A stretch of DNA of 64,000 nucleotides from Rhynchonema sp. JSB1_4 (GCA_030248065.1 JASAMV010007536.1:1-64000); one strand, 5' to 3'. Numbered from the stretch's first letter, positions 42,101-52,761 are shown. Numbers and translations are program-made. The notes: generated by a model from the sequence alone, not told the origin.

Positions 42101-44740
42101 ACGATAGTGCTGGCTCCTGGAAACACCACGACAATAAATTGTAACAGTTACCACTATAGTAAAGGCAAACTACACCAACACGAGCCCGATTTCGAAGGTG
42201 GTGTGTATTCAAAACGAATAGAAAGAGAAAATCATTATCCTCCACTTTATATTCTTCAACGTGTGACATTTCCCAAATCCGGAGCCACGTCAGAATGTTT
42301 CACTACTCTGCCAGCTGCGAAATCGAGCTCATGTTGGTGTAGTTTGCCTATAAGTTTCAAATTTCGTTGCCTCATGTATTTTTACAGACGCAGGGAAACT
42401 CCCGTTCGAAGTCGAGGCAGGCAACAAGCCACACAGCTAACACACACAGCTTGTGTGACTGACACATTCGAAACGCACATGAGCAGGCTGCGTGGCTTGT
42501 TGACTGTGTGTTGAGATTGTTGTCTGCCTGGACTTCGAACGGGAGTTTCCCTACGTCTGTAAAATTGCATGAGGCAACGAAATTAGAAATTTACTATACC
42601 ATGTAATGAAAATTCATGAGTGTTACTTTTATGTTCATAAAGTCTTTGGGTTATGTTTTCGGCAACAAGTGATTGAATTGATTTCGTCAAATTGTTGATC
42701 AAATTTACGGAAACTGGAAAACATTTTTGGTCCAGTGGCAACAACGGAGAGGGAAACTGTCACGGCAGCTTCAAACAACGAGCAAACCACGTGACAATGA
42801 CAATCACCAAAACATCTGGACCAGTCGCAAGTGTTCTTTGAATTCAAATGCAACCAACCCGAATGTTTTGCGTCAGTATTGCCCAGTGCACCAGCATTGT
42901 CAACCATTGGCATTGCAAACGACAGTGTGTCCATGCCTAGCACTGGGACTGGCTCGACCACTTGCGGGGATTGCGTCAACATGGGCGATTCCCCGCCTGA
43001 ATCAAGTGACATTAGGCACAAAGAATGAATCCGATCAGCTAGTTTTGTATTTGTCGTAATTATGCAAGGCAGGCAACGTGTATCGCCCGAAATGCGTTTA
43101 CCGAGAAATCTATGAACAGGCAAAAACATTTATCGGTCTCTGCGCCATAAAATGACGATGCCCGCTCACCGGCATGACCGTTTTCGGATCCAACGGCGGA
43201 TGAAGCTGTCGTGCTCGAGTTAGACCTGAAAAACACTCGGACAAAAAATCATCGATAAATCTTGACGCAACAAAAATCGCGGAAAAACAGCACTTTGCCT
43301 TGGTTGCAACTGCAAGAACTGGAATGAAATTAGGCGGAAAGAAAAATACAACTCACAAATTCTCCATATCTTTGAAGCCCGAATCATTCTCCGCCGCGAG
43401 CGAACTTGATTCGGTCTGAAAATTCATTACTCTGCTGTTTTATATATTTGGGACGAAAAATCGCCGTGTGTTAAACGAACGACAAAGTGGACAGTGCTCC
43501 AGATGTGGCTTGTGCTCTATTGCTTTTCGGAAAGATGCAACGTGACAGGATTAAGTATATCTTGCTGCAAACAACCGGTTGCAAACACTCAATCCAAGTA
43601 AAATCAAGAAACCGGCCGGCCAGTCATGTGAATAACCCACAGACGTACACACATAACCCACCTTGTGCGTTTGGGTGACGGCGGCAGCGGGCGCAGCAGT
43701 GAGCATGGGCATTGGCTTCGCGGGTGTGATACAAGGTGCACCAGTGTGCGCGTGGATGTGTACAGCTGGCAATATGCCCTCGCGACGCAGCGCAGCACGA
43801 TGACGCGCACGACGGTTTTTGAACCAAACCTGGGGTGTAGAAATGGAAATCTGAGGGGAAGGCAGGGATGGACATGTGCTTCATGCGATTGAGCCTATCA
43901 ATGATGATTGATTGCATAACATCGACAAGACCAATGTTTCGAAATGTGGCGGAAATAACAGCAGTTTTACGTTTACGTTGCAGTTTTTATTACGAATGGT
44001 GACAATGGAGGCGTATAATAAAAAGTTAAACGTCATAAAAAACTTAATGTGCTTCGCATTCCCTCACTCTCTCCTGTCTCCTCCACAGACTCTCCTGTCC
44101 AACTGCGACACATCAAACTCGATCACACCTGAATCCTTCCCTCGGGTACGCCAATTTTGACGGCCATCTGCTCCCTGATGAATTGATCGGGGAAATGTGT
44201 CTGCACGAACATCGTTTCGAGTTGTTCCTTCTGCCACGTATTGAATGTGGTGCGTTCACGACGGTGTTTACGACGCGCGGATGGTGCATCGACTGCAATC
44301 ATCGAGACGAGAGAATCACTGCCTGCACGTCAGCAGGCATCAAACATCAAACTTGCTGATCAACCCCTCTCAGCCCCTTCAGTATTCATCATTGAATGAC
44401 GCAACAGTGACAACTGCGCCTACGCCTAGCGTACAGTTATTTCACGTTGGCACATAATCTATGAATGCAATGAATGGCATTCTGCTGAATTATCACAGGC
44501 AACGCAACACTAGAAAAACAACATTGCTGCTGCATCACATTTTTAACTAAGGCGAAACTTACCAGCACCATACCAGGTGTGTGCAGTTGGTAGCGCGATG
44601 GGTGTAAGCGGGAACAGCGGTGGTGCGGGTGTGCCGAAACCAGATGTGCCGAAACGATGCGATTGATTGGGAGTCGACATTGTCGGACCGTATTCATCGG
44701 GTGCTGCGTGCGCGTAGTTGAATGGTGCTGGCACGAACGG
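33141..44740 (-). CDS. Divergent OTX-like (Lys50 paired-like) homeobox gene, about 13 exons, 5' end incomplete
   Basis: Minus-strand exons in order: 44740-44563, 44292-44129, 43829-43662, 43415-43357, 43225-43170, 42996-42859, 42116-about 41915, 41538-about 41425, 40463-40359, 40264-40183, 40020-39949, 34055-33848, 33291-33141. The homeodomain (exons 2-3) starts RKHRRERTTFNTWQKEQLE, has FIREQMAVKIGVPEGRIQ, then VWFKNRRARHRAALRREG: Lys50, with the same pre-VWF intron as the plus-strand OTX gene but a diverged helix 1. Downstream exons are acidic and Ser/Pro-rich. The tail is Gln/His/Asn-rich (FVQHHQAQHQQHHFFHPSRY) and ends ...AQQCAFGG-stop. Phases agree except that the donors near 41915 and 41425 are weak; TGA at 41416-41418 could instead end a shorter gene, leaving the 40.5-33.1 kb exons as another. 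The start codon was not found. Confidence 0.72.
34200..35040 (+). pseudogene. Decayed duplicate of the ionotropic-receptor gene (3' part)
   Basis: Two stretches align with the intact receptor downstream. CAGTCGCAAGTGGTACTGCT near 34540 matches CAGTCACAAGTGGCACTGCA near 37550. LSLSGTFVLLLAV (34782-34820) matches the last membrane segment NMSGTFLLLLAG. After that a lost base shifts the frame, and the homologous LLNEC residues continue in another frame before an early stop. The remnant lies about 3.0 kb upstream in the same orientation, so it is probably a dead tandem duplicate. Confidence 0.6.
35706..38013 (+). CDS. Ionotropic glutamate-receptor-like (IR/iGluR family) channel, 5' end uncertain
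   Basis: Confident exons: 36204-36504, 36642-37296, 37452-37648, 37835-38013. Two upstream exons (35706-36017, 36037-36179) join in phase but have no recognised domain. Ligand-binding lobe S1 starts at ILRIGFYIFEPTTY. Then come M1 (FFFVYDVWVWISLALVLVLY), a Cys-rich cytoplasmic loop (CAKCKHRSQDC), the pore/M3 segment (AFFLLLFESLYGNGLLTLLM), lobe S2 (LIALEDGGWRDVPEPDVH) and M4 (LLNMSGTFLLLLAGLSVSFV), ending RRHN-stop. This is the order of the ionotropic-receptor superfamily, with M3 lacking the classical SYTANLAAF motif, as in divergent chemosensory IRs and nematode iGluR-like proteins. It probably sits in the plasma membrane of sensory cells (inference). It lies entirely inside an intron of the opposite-strand homeobox gene. 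Confidence 0.8.
38014..39948. other. Intron sequence of the minus-strand homeobox gene, 3' of the receptor gene
   Basis: No gene supported. An open frame at 38154-38546 (131 codons) has a TTGSGKT string resembling a nucleotide-binding loop, but nothing else of a P-loop protein. A 20-bp unit, GTGCATTTGATCACTGCGTG, is repeated in tandem near 38655-38696. Confidence 0.35.
40621..40816. mobile_element. MITE with GTAAAGGCAAACTAC ends (copy 1)
   Basis: 196 bp with inverted ends GTAAAGGCAAACTACGCCAA / TTGGTGTAGTTTGCC. It is in an intron of the minus-strand homeobox gene. A second copy in the opposite orientation lies at 42155-42352. Confidence 0.8.
42155..42352. mobile_element. MITE with GTAAAGGCAAACTAC ends (copy 2)
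   Basis: 198 bp, the inverse of the 40621-40816 copy. Shared interior words include AATACACACTACCTTCGAAA read on the opposite strand. It lies 40 bp 5' (on the gene's strand) of the exon at 42116. Confidence 0.8.
42361..42583. repeat. Palindromic MITE, ends ATTTCGTTGCCTCATG
   Basis: 223-bp hairpin. The arms carry ATTTCGTTGCCTCATG / CATGAGGCAACGAAAT and CGGGAAACTCCCGTTCGAAGTC-type inverses, followed by AGGCAACAAGCCAC / GTGGCTTGTTG blocks. It is intronic. Confidence 0.75.
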
Positions 44741-45551
44741 CTGTGAAATGATAAGATGGGATAAATCTGCGTCATGGAATCTACATGGGCTGTTTTGGGA
44801 GCAACCGACTCATTCATGTTGACTTTTGTGTTATTTTTTACGTGATAATTTCAAAGCAATTGTCTTTTATGTTTTTTTGGAAAAGCAAAGTTGGTCGGAT
44901 AAAACTTTAACCTTCAGAAAGATCATGTTGTTTGCTAAGCGCGACAAAATCGCACAACAAGTGTGGTTCACAAAGTGCAAATGCCCAGCGGCAGCACGAC
45001 AACATGTACACAAAGTGAGCAAAAAGAACCAACCCCATGTGGTAGATTAGATGATGCGTACGAAGTGACAATACGAGCGTTCGTGGTAACCAACTCAGTT
45101 GTTGTGGCATGCGGCCTGTGTTTTCAAAGTTTGAAGATCAGAGGGGTGCGACAGCAGGATAAAACAATTTTTCGAAACGGAGTCGGAGTTTTGTTACCAT
45201 ACTATCTTCACACAGGTGCTCACACTGCATCGGAGATATTGCGCCTTGAAAAAAATTACCCCTAACTCCGAAAAAATTGCCGAACATTTGGAAAAACCTT
45301 CAGAACTGGTACCATATGGGCCCCGTACACGTCTGCGAGACACGAACAAACCTCAAAGCAGTAAGCTGCTCGTAATGACCCGCGTCGCCCAGCATTGGAC
45401 CTCTCACTCGCTCACAGACACAACAAGATAATAAAGTGTTGAAAAATTGAAGAACCAGCGAGGCCGGGTCGGACCCGAATGCGCAATTCGACTCGAGCTT
45501 ATGTTGACGATAAGAAATCCATTCCTCTCAACCTCATATTGTTTTGCTGCT
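44741..45551. other. 5' region of the minus-strand homeobox gene, nothing else recognised
   Basis: It should contain the remaining 5' exon(s) and promoter of the homeobox gene, transcribed leftwards. I could not identify the start codon or a core promoter. No repeats were recognised before the transposon stack begins at 45552. Confidence 0.35.
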
Positions 45552-46203
45552 TACCGTAAAAACCTAAATACAGCCCCCCAAAAAGGGGTCAGTGAATTAA
45601 TAGAGCCCCCTAAGTAACATCCCCTATACTGTAGTGTATTAAGGCTTGATCGTGGTGTACAGGTACATTTATGCACGTTTGTTGTTCGTTCAGAGCACAT
45701 AATACGCCTCCTATTGACGAATAGACACGAATAAATGCGATTACAAGCGAAAAAAACATCCTTTCAAACCAGGGTCGCAATCGGACCGGGTTTGGCCGGC
45801 CCGGCCCGGCCCGAGCCCCCAAATCTCGGGCCCGGCCCGAATTTTTGGCTCAGATTTTAACCCAATTTTTGTCATAATTTTTGCGATTTTTTAGCCTATT
45901 TTTTGGTTGAAAATTCATTGTTTTCCATGAAAAAGTCGTCAGATAGACAATACCAATGGTGTAGCAGGTGGGTGGGGGTCCCCCTAGGTACAGTAGGCTA
46001 GCTAGATTGACGCGCCATCTTGGCACATACAGTAGGTAGGTCGCCGCTCGGCGGCTGGTATAATAAGTTGCGATTTTTGGCTCAAAATGGTATAAATGGG
46101 TATTTTTCACTCCAAATAGGCGAAAAATCGCGCGCTACGCGCGAAATGCGCGTTTCAGAGCACATTTTCATCAATATTTTAGACTTAAAAATTTTGTTCG
46201 CCC

Positions 46204-47041
46204 CAGGGTAGTACTTGGGGGGTGGGGGGGTCCCCCCAAATTCATCTATCTATAGTTAACACTTTTTGATTTCATCTATCTATCGTCAACACTTATGGGC
46301 AAATCTATCTATCGTCAACAAATTCTGGGAACAATCTATCTATCGTCAACACATTTCGACCCCAAAATGGGTATTTTTGCCTCAAAATGGCTCAAAATCG
46401 GTATTTTTTGTCCCAAATCGGCAAAAAATCGCGAGCGCGGATTTAGTACGTCTAAGTACATTTTCATTAATATTTACACATTATTACCTACTTAGTACAC
46501 TATACTATACCTTGATTTTTGGCGACCCCCCCACCATCTATCTATCGTCCACAAGTTTGGGTCGACCCCCCAGATTTCGCACTTGGATCATCTATCTATC
46601 GTCAACACATTTCTGGTCCCAATCTATCTATCGTCAACACCCTGACCAAGTACCAGTGTAGTTCCTGGGGGGAGGGGGTCCCCCCCTCGGGTACGCTATC
46701 TCCCCCTCGGGTGGTACACTATCCCCCTATCTCCCCCAATTTTTGCCTAAAATGGCCATTTTTAGGCCTAAAATGGGCATTTTTAGGCTGAAAATGTGTG
46801 ATTTTCAGGTCAATGTCCTCAAAAGTCGCCAAAATACCCTTTTTATGAAGAATTTTTTCCAAAAAGGGGCAAAAATAGGTCAAATTTTCTACCTCAAAAA
46901 GTGACTTTTTCCCGAATTTGGGTCTTCCCCCCTTCCCCCCCTCGGGGCTCGGGGGGTTCACTATCTCCCCCTCCGAAAAAAAACGGGGGGTCCGCTATCT
47001 CCCCCTCCGGACCAGGAACTACACTGCCAAGTACTACACTG
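46204..47041. mobile_element. hAT-like element with ATCTATCTATCGTCAACA arrays (level 4)
   Basis: Ends CAGGGTAGTACTTGG / CCAAGTACTACACTG. Exact 8-bp duplication GTTCGCCC (46196-46203 and 47042-47049). ATCTATCTATCGTCAACA occurs several times near both ends. Interrupted by 46654-47026. Confidence 0.92.
46654..47026. mobile_element. hAT-like element, ends CAGTGTAGTTCCTGG (level 5, innermost)
   Basis: 373 bp with ends CAGTGTAGTTCCTGG / CCAGGAACTACACTG. Exact 8-bp duplication CCAAGTAC (46646-46653 and 47027-47034). The interior words are GCTATCTCCCCCTCGG and AAAATGGGCATTTTTAGG. Confidence 0.93.
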
Positions 47042-47492
47042 GTTCGCCCCCTAGCTCGGCCGGTACAGTGGGTAGGTTGCCGCCCCACATTTTTGGTGGC
47101 ACAGTAGGTTGCCGCCCCGCCTGGGTAGCCACACCACAGGACAATACTGATCACTTTCTTGCCGAATCCGTCAGAAATTTTAGTATTTTTGACAAAAAAT
47201 CCCTACTTTTCAGTAAAAAGTCACTTCAGAAGCTTCGGGCCGGGCCCTCCAAATCTCCGGCCCGGCCCGGCCCGAGCCAAAAGCCAAAATCGCGGCCCGG
47301 CCCGGCCCGATTGCGACCTCTGTTTCAACCCCCTTTTTAGGGGTTTTTGGGGGGTATTTCTGGGAACAATTCTTCAGGTTCGGGTCAGTGAATTGATAGA
47401 GGCCCCTCGGAATTGAACCCCATCGTAATAGACACCCCGAAAATGGGGTCAGTGAATTAATAGAGCCCCCTTCTATTTAGGTTTTTACGGTA

Positions 47493-48700
47493 GTTCCTGT
47501 AACAACAAGCACCGCATTGTCGGGATAAGAACCCGGAGGTTCTATTTTTCACTGGGGTCATTTGGATGGGCTTCAGAGGTCGCAATCGGGCCGGACCGGT
47601 CCGCGATTTTGGGCTTTTGGCTCGGGCCGGAGATTTGGAGGGTCGGGCCGGCCCGATTCCCACCTCTGCAATCAAGCCAGAGGTCGCAGTCGGGCCGGCC
47701 CGACCTGGGCCAAGCTTCTGAAGTGACTTATTTTACTGAAAAAGTAGGGATTTTTTGTCAAAATTACTAAAGTTTCTGGGGTGGGGTCGAAAACCCCGAA
47801 AAAAAACCCGAAAAAAAACGCCGACAAAAAACCCGAAAAAAACCCCGAAAATAAAACCCCGAAATCGAAAAACCCCGAAAAAACCCCGAAAACGAAAAAT
47901 CCCGAAAAATATAAAATGTGTGGAAAACATTTCTTTTTGTTAGAGAAGGGTATTCATGTCGTTCGTGCACCAAAAAATGGGCACTGGTACAGTTCGGGCC
48001 AGTGTAGTGGCAGGCCCATGTGTGGGAGGTAAGTATGATGCGGGGTTGGGACCGGAAGCGTGAGAGGTATGATTTTGACACCCAAAAAGGCGAAAAAACA
48101 CCGTTTTTGTGATACAATTTTGGCCAAAAAAAAGAGGTAAAAATAGTACTTTTTCCAAATTTTCGCCGAAAATCGCCTAAAAATAGGTATTATGGGTGGG
48201 TTTGCGCGCGCGCCCGATTTTTGGGAAAATAAGGTCGAAAAACTCCGATTTTTGCCTTAAAAAGGTATAAAATTGCTTGTGAGAGGTAAGATTTGGAGTT
48301 GTGAGAGGTAAGTACTCAACCCCCCCAGTGTGGTGGCAGGCCGATCGACCCAAGATACCCTAGGGGGGAAGGTTTCGGACCTACTCGAGATACCCCCCAG
48401 AGGCTACCCAAGATACCCCTATGGTCCGTCAAAAGGCGAAGAAAGCCGTTTTTTGCATGCAATTTTACTGCAAAATTGGCCTAAAAATGGGTACTTTTTG
48501 ATATTTTCGCCAAAAATTGGCCACAAATGACCATTTTTGGGTGTTTACGCGCGCAGCATAGATACCCTTCCCCCCCATCCCCCCCCCTAAGGGTTGACTC
48601 GAGATAGATACCCCTTAGGGCAGGGGGGAATCCTCCCCATCCCCCCCAGCCACTACAGTGACCCCCCCATCCCCCCTAGGGCTTTGTGGTAGGTAAGTAC
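47493..48700. other. Fragments of GGCCCGG-rich and CAGTGTAGTGGCAGGCC-end elements
   Basis: Non-coding. 47575-47730 resembles the GGCCCGG element. 47790-47915 is an imperfect array of CCCCGAAAA units. From 47999 an element starting CAGTGTAGTGGCAGGCC matches 8935-9200 in inverse. A further insertion near 48328-48659 is bounded by CAGTGTGGTGGCAGGCC and GCCACTACAGTG-like ends. Frames in this block are low-complexity. Confidence 0.5.
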
Positions 48701-49087
48701 CAGTGTAGCTCCTGGGGGGAGGGGGGTCCCCCCTAAGGTACACTAACCGCCGCGACCAAGGTACACTAGTACACTAACCGCCGCGCCAGGTACACTAACC
48801 GCCTCAATTTTTGCCTAAAATTGGCATTTTAGGCCTAAAATGGGCATTTTTAGGCCTAAAATGAGTGACCTTTAGGTCAATGATGTCAAAAGTCGCCAAT
48901 ATACCCTTTTTATGAAGAATTTTTTCCAAAAAAGGGGCAAAAATCGGTCAAATTTTCTACCTCAAAAAGTGACTTTTTCCTGGATTTGGGTCTTCCCCCC
49001 TTCCCCCCCCCAGGGAGGTACACTAACCGCCGCACGGAAAAAAGGGGTAGGTACACTAACCGCCGCGCCGGACCAGGAACTACACTG
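48701..49087. mobile_element. hAT-like element, ends CAGTGTAGCTCCTGG
   Basis: 387 bp of the CAGTGTAGTTCCTGG family. Flanks GTAAGTAC (48693-48700) / ATAAGTAC (49088-49095), one mismatch. The interior is very like the copy at 11214-11581 (same GGTACACTAACCGCCGC words). Confidence 0.88.
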
Positions 49088-49240
49088 ATAAGTACTGAGG
49101 GGGGTAACCCCCCCCCAACCCCCCTGCCACTACTATTTTCCCATACCCAGCCCAATTTTCGGGAAATTTCCCATACATACCCCCAAACATCAAAAATTTC
49201 TCATACCAGGGCGGTTTTCCAAAAACTCAAAAATTTCCCA

Positions 49241-50969
49241 TACCGTAAAACCTAAAATACAAGGGGGGCTGTATTTTTTCACTGACCCCTTTTAGGGGGC
49301 TGTATTTTTTGGGGGGGCTCTATTTTTGGGGGCTGTACTTTTTCGCAGCCCAAAATTTCAAAAAATGTTCCAAAAAATACCCCTAAAATGGAGTTCTGTC
49401 AGGGTGTTACTGGTCATTAGTGAGTGTTTTTAGGTGCAGATCTTCCATGAAAGGCTTTACGTCATCATATACTCAACCAGTGTAGTTCCTGGGGGGGGGA
49501 GGGGGGGGTCCCCCCCTCGGGTACGTCTGTTCCCCCTCCGAGGTACGCCTGCCCCACTGTTCCCCCTCCGGGTACGTCTGCTCCCCCAATTTTTTCCTAA
49601 AATTGGCAAATTTAGGCCTAAAATAGGCATTTTTAGGCCAAAAATAGGTAAACTTTAAGTGAAACCTCCAAAAAAACGCCAAAATACCCTTTTTATAGGG
49701 GATTTTTCGCAAAAGAAGGCAAAAATAGTCCAATTTTTCGACCTCAAAAAATGACTTTTTTCCGTCCCCCCCCCCCAAATTGGGACTTCCCCCCCCCCTC
49801 CCCCCCAGGTAGGGCCGTCTGGTCCCCCTCCGACAATAGTGGAGGGTACGTGTGTTCCCACTCCGGACCAGGAACTACACTGTACTCAACCACAAACGTT
49901 GTACACAAGGTGTCTTATAGAACTTGACTTTACGACCCCCAAGCGGGGAATTCCAAGTTGGGGGGGGGAGGCTGTATTTTTGGGGGGGGGGCTCTATTTT
50001 TTCACTGACCCCTTTTAGGGGGGCAGTGTAGTGGCTGGGGGGGGATGGGGGGGATTCCCCCCCTAAGGAGTAGGTACCTTGCAACCACCCCTTGGGGGGA
50101 TGGGGGGGAAGGGTAGGTACCTTGCAACCACCCGGAGGGTACTTTGCAACCATCAATTTGTGGTTTTTATAGGCAAAAATGGGTGTTTTTCGACCTAAAA
50201 ACCCCAAAAATCGCGCGCTCCGCGCGCAAACCTCGATATAATAGCTATTTTGGGCAAATTTTCGGCCAAAATGCAAAAAAGTACCATTTTTTTCGGCCAA
50301 TTTTGCAGAAAAAAGCATGCAAAAAACACCCTTTTTTCGGACCCCAGGGGTACCTTGCAACCTTCTGGAGGCTGGGTAGGGGGGTACCTTGCAACCATCT
50401 CAGTGCTGTGGCTACTTTTGCGGGGCGGGTAGGGTACATAGGTGGAAAAAATCGGGGCGGGTAGGGGGGTAGTGTACCTGGGATTTTGGGGGGGGGGGGA
50501 AATCCGGTTTGGGGGGGGGGGGGGGCAAGATTTTTCGGGGCGGGTAGGGTACAACACAAGTTTTTTCGGGTGCCTGTTTTTATGTACTAAAAAGTGCATA
50601 TATCGCGCGCAGCGCGAGATTTTTTGCATTTTTTAGGGTTTTCGGTCGAGATTTGAGCATTTTTGACCGAAAAATGGGCATTTTGGGGGTAAAAATCGGG
50701 GCGGGTAGAGTACCAGGGCGGGGCGGGTAGGGGGGTAGGGTACAAGAGCGGGGCGGGTAGGGGGGTAGCGTACCAGGCCGGGGCGGGTAGGGTACCATTG
50801 GGGGGGACCCCCCCCCCCACCCCCCCCCCCCCCAGCCACAGCACTGAACCATCTGGATCCATCCCCCCCAAGGGTACCTTGCAACCATCTGCCTGCCACT
50901 ACACGGAGGGGGGGGCTGTATTTTTGGGGGGCTCTATTTTTGGGGGGCTCTATTTTAGGGAATACGGTA
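49241..50969. mobile_element. TACCGTAAAACC-end element variant, carrying insertions
   Basis: Ends TACCGTAAAACCTAAAATA and TATTTTAGGGAATACGGTA. Removing it with one TA rejoins AAATTTCCCATACCCGAGGG, which is present uninterrupted, in inverse, at about 52160-52175. The target duplication is therefore TA. Inside are 49478-49882 and a second insertion starting CAGTGTAGTGGCTGG at 50024 and ending near 50905. Confidence 0.82.
49478..49882. mobile_element. hAT-like element, ends CAGTGTAGTTCCTGG, with empty site in the window
   Basis: 405 bp. Exact 8-bp duplication TACTCAAC (49470-49477 and 49883-49890). The sister element at 52322-52748 has the unoccupied site (GTGGTTGAGTAGATGATGAC, in inverse), a direct before/after pair. 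Confidence 0.94.
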
Positions 50970-51216
50970 CCCGAGGGTGGGGGTTTTGAAAAAAATGACC
51001 CCAAAAATCTTCTAAGTGCCAAAATTGGTCTAAAAAGTGCTTAAAACAGACTTTTCTTGCGGCAGTAAGTGATTTTTGACATTTTTGGACGAAAAATGGC
51101 CAATTTTGGTACTTCTCGGGGTCAAAAAGTCATTTCTTAGGGGTGCTTGTTCCAAAAGTGAAAAATTTCCCATACCCCATACCCCCGGCCGATTTCCCAT
51201 ACCCCATATCAGGGGG

Positions 51217-51652
51217 CACTGTAGTGGCTGGGGGGGGGGATGGGGGGGATTCCCCCCCCCAAAGGGGTATATATCTCGAGTCAACCCTTAGGGGGGGGGA
51301 TGGGGGAAGGGTATCTATCTCGAGCCGACCCCAAATGGTATCTCGAGTAAGTAGATTTATGGTTTTCAAAGGCAAAAATAGGTGTTTTTCGACCTCGGGA
51401 CCCCCAAAAATCGCGCGCTCCGCGCGCAGACACCCAAAAATGGTCATTTTAGGCCAATTTTCGGCAAAAATGTCAAAAAATACCCATTTTTAGGCCAATT
51501 TTGCAGTAAAATTGCATGCAAAAAACGGCCTTTTTTCGCCTTTTGACGGACCATAGGGGTATCTTGGGTAGCCTCTGGGGGGTATCTCGAGTAAGTCCGA
51601 AACCTTCCCCCCCCCTAGGGTATCTTGGGTCGATTGGCCTGCCACCACACTG
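51217..51652. mobile_element. hAT-like element, ends CACTGTAGTGGCTGG
   Basis: 436 bp with ends CACTGTAGTGGCTGG and CCTGCCACCACACTG. Exact 8-bp duplication TCAGGGGG (51209-51216 and 51653-51660). The interior has repeated GGTATCTCGAGTAAG/GGGTATCTTGGGT words and a CGCGCGCTCCGCGCGC palindrome. It is inserted in a CAGTGGTGTCGTTG-family element. Confidence 0.88.
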
Positions 51653-51882
51653 TCAGGGGGTAACCCCCAACGCCCCCCCAACGACACCTACCTACTGTAC
51701 CTAGTGGCCGGGGGACCCCCACCCCCCCGCTACACCGTTGTTTTCAACCAAAAAAAGAGGTTCTTCAAAAAAATCGCAAAAACTACCTGGGTTAAAATCT
51801 GAGCCAAAAATTCGGGCCGGGCCGGAGATTTGGGGGCTCGGGCCGGGCCGGGCCGGCCAACCCCTGCGACCTCTGAATCAAG

Positions 51883-52308
51883 CAGTGGTGTCGTTGGGGG
51901 GGGGTTGGGGGGGGGTTACCCCCCCTGGTATGGGGTATGGGAAATCGGCCGGGGTATGGGGTATGGGAAATTTTTCACTTTTGGAACAAGCACCCCCTAA
52001 GAAATGACTTTTTGACCCCGAGAAGTACCAAAATTGGCCATTTTTCGTCCAAAAATGTCAAAAATCGCTTACTACCGCAAGAAAACTCTGTTTTAAGCAC
52101 TTTTTAGACCAATTTTGGCACTTTTAGAAGATTTTTGGGGTCATTTTTTTCAAAACCCCCACCCTCGGGTATGGGAAATTTTTGAGTTTTTGGCAAGCCC
52201 CCCCCTGGTATGGGAAATTTTTGATTTTTGGGGGTATGTATGGGAAATTTCCCGAAAATTGGGCTGGGCTGGGTATGGGAAAATTTCGATTTCTCAACGA
52301 CACCACTG
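51883..52308. mobile_element. hAT-like element, ends CAGTGGTGTCGTTG (intact copy)
   Basis: 426 bp with CAGTGGTGTCGTTG / CAACGACACCACTG. Exact 8-bp duplication GAATCAAG (51875-51882 and 52309-52316). Repeated GGTATGGGAAATTT words. It is the uninterrupted reference for the copies at 10789 and 49.1-51.7 kb. Confidence 0.92.
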
Positions 52309-52321
52309 GAATCAAGCCTTA

Positions 52322-52748
52322 TACCGTATTCCCTAAAATAGAGCCCCCAAAAATAGAGCCCCCCCAAAAATACAGCCCCCCCTAAAAGGGGTCAGTGAAA
52401 AAATAGAGCCCCCCAAAAATACAGCCCCCCCCCCCAACTTGGAATTCCCCCGCTTGGGGGTCGTAAAGTGAAGTTCCTGTATAAGACACCTTGTGTACAA
52501 CGTTTGTGGTTGAGTAGATGATGACGTAAAGCCTTTTATGGAAGATCTGCACCTAAAAACACTCAATAATGACCAGTAACACCCTGACAGAACTCCATTT
52601 TAGGGGTATTTTTGGAACATTTTTTTGAGATTTTGGGCAGCGAAAAAATACAGCCCCCCCAAAAATAGAGCCCCCCAAAAATACAGCCCCCCCTAAAAGG
52701 GGTCAGTGAAAAAATACAGCCCCCCCTTGTATTTTAGGTTTTACGGTA
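52322..52748. mobile_element. TACCGTAAAACC-end element variant, uninterrupted copy
   Basis: 427 bp, ends TACCGTATTCCCTAAAATA and TTTTAGGTTTTACGGTA. It is the inverse of the outer parts of 49241-50969. AATAGAGCCCCCC and AATACAGCCCCCC blocks alternate. It retains the empty site of the 49478 insertion. Confidence 0.85.
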
Positions 52749-52761
52749 CACTACTGTATGG

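Larger units (their letters stand above)
45954..47139. mobile_element. hAT-like element, ends CAATGGTGTAGC (level 3)
   Basis: Left end CAATGGTGTAG, right end TAGCCACACCACAG. Exact 8-bp duplication GACAATAC (45946-45953 and 47140-47147). Same family as 11923-13277. Interrupted by 46204-47041. Confidence 0.88.
45771..47322. mobile_element. GGCCCGG-rich hAT-like element (level 2)
   Basis: Ends CAGGGTCGCAATCGGACC / CCCGATTGCGACCTCTG. Flanks TTTCAAAC (45763-45770) and TTTCAACC (47323-47330) differ at one base. The arms carry GGCCCGG runs. The centre is interrupted by 45954-47139. A similar but separate fragment occurs at about 47575-47730. Confidence 0.85.
45552..47492. mobile_element. TACCGTAAAAACC-end element (copy 3), outermost layer of a five-level nest
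   Basis: Ends TACCGTAAAAACCTAAATA / TATTTAGGTTTTTACGGTA. The body matches the copies at 8380 and 9309 (CTGACCCC, TTAATAGAGCCCCC, CGAATAGACACGAATAAATG) but is split by a 1.55-kb insertion at 45771-47322. Confidence 0.85.

Noticed and set aside
47780..47940. Lys/Pro-rich frame (KTPKKNPKK-type)
   Set aside because: Produced by an imperfect CCCCGAAAA array; no non-repeat coding sequence attached.
49960..51020. Several 100-160-codon frames rich in Pro, Gly and Trp
   Set aside because: Located in G-run-rich transposon interiors, with antisense frames equally long; no domain or splice context.
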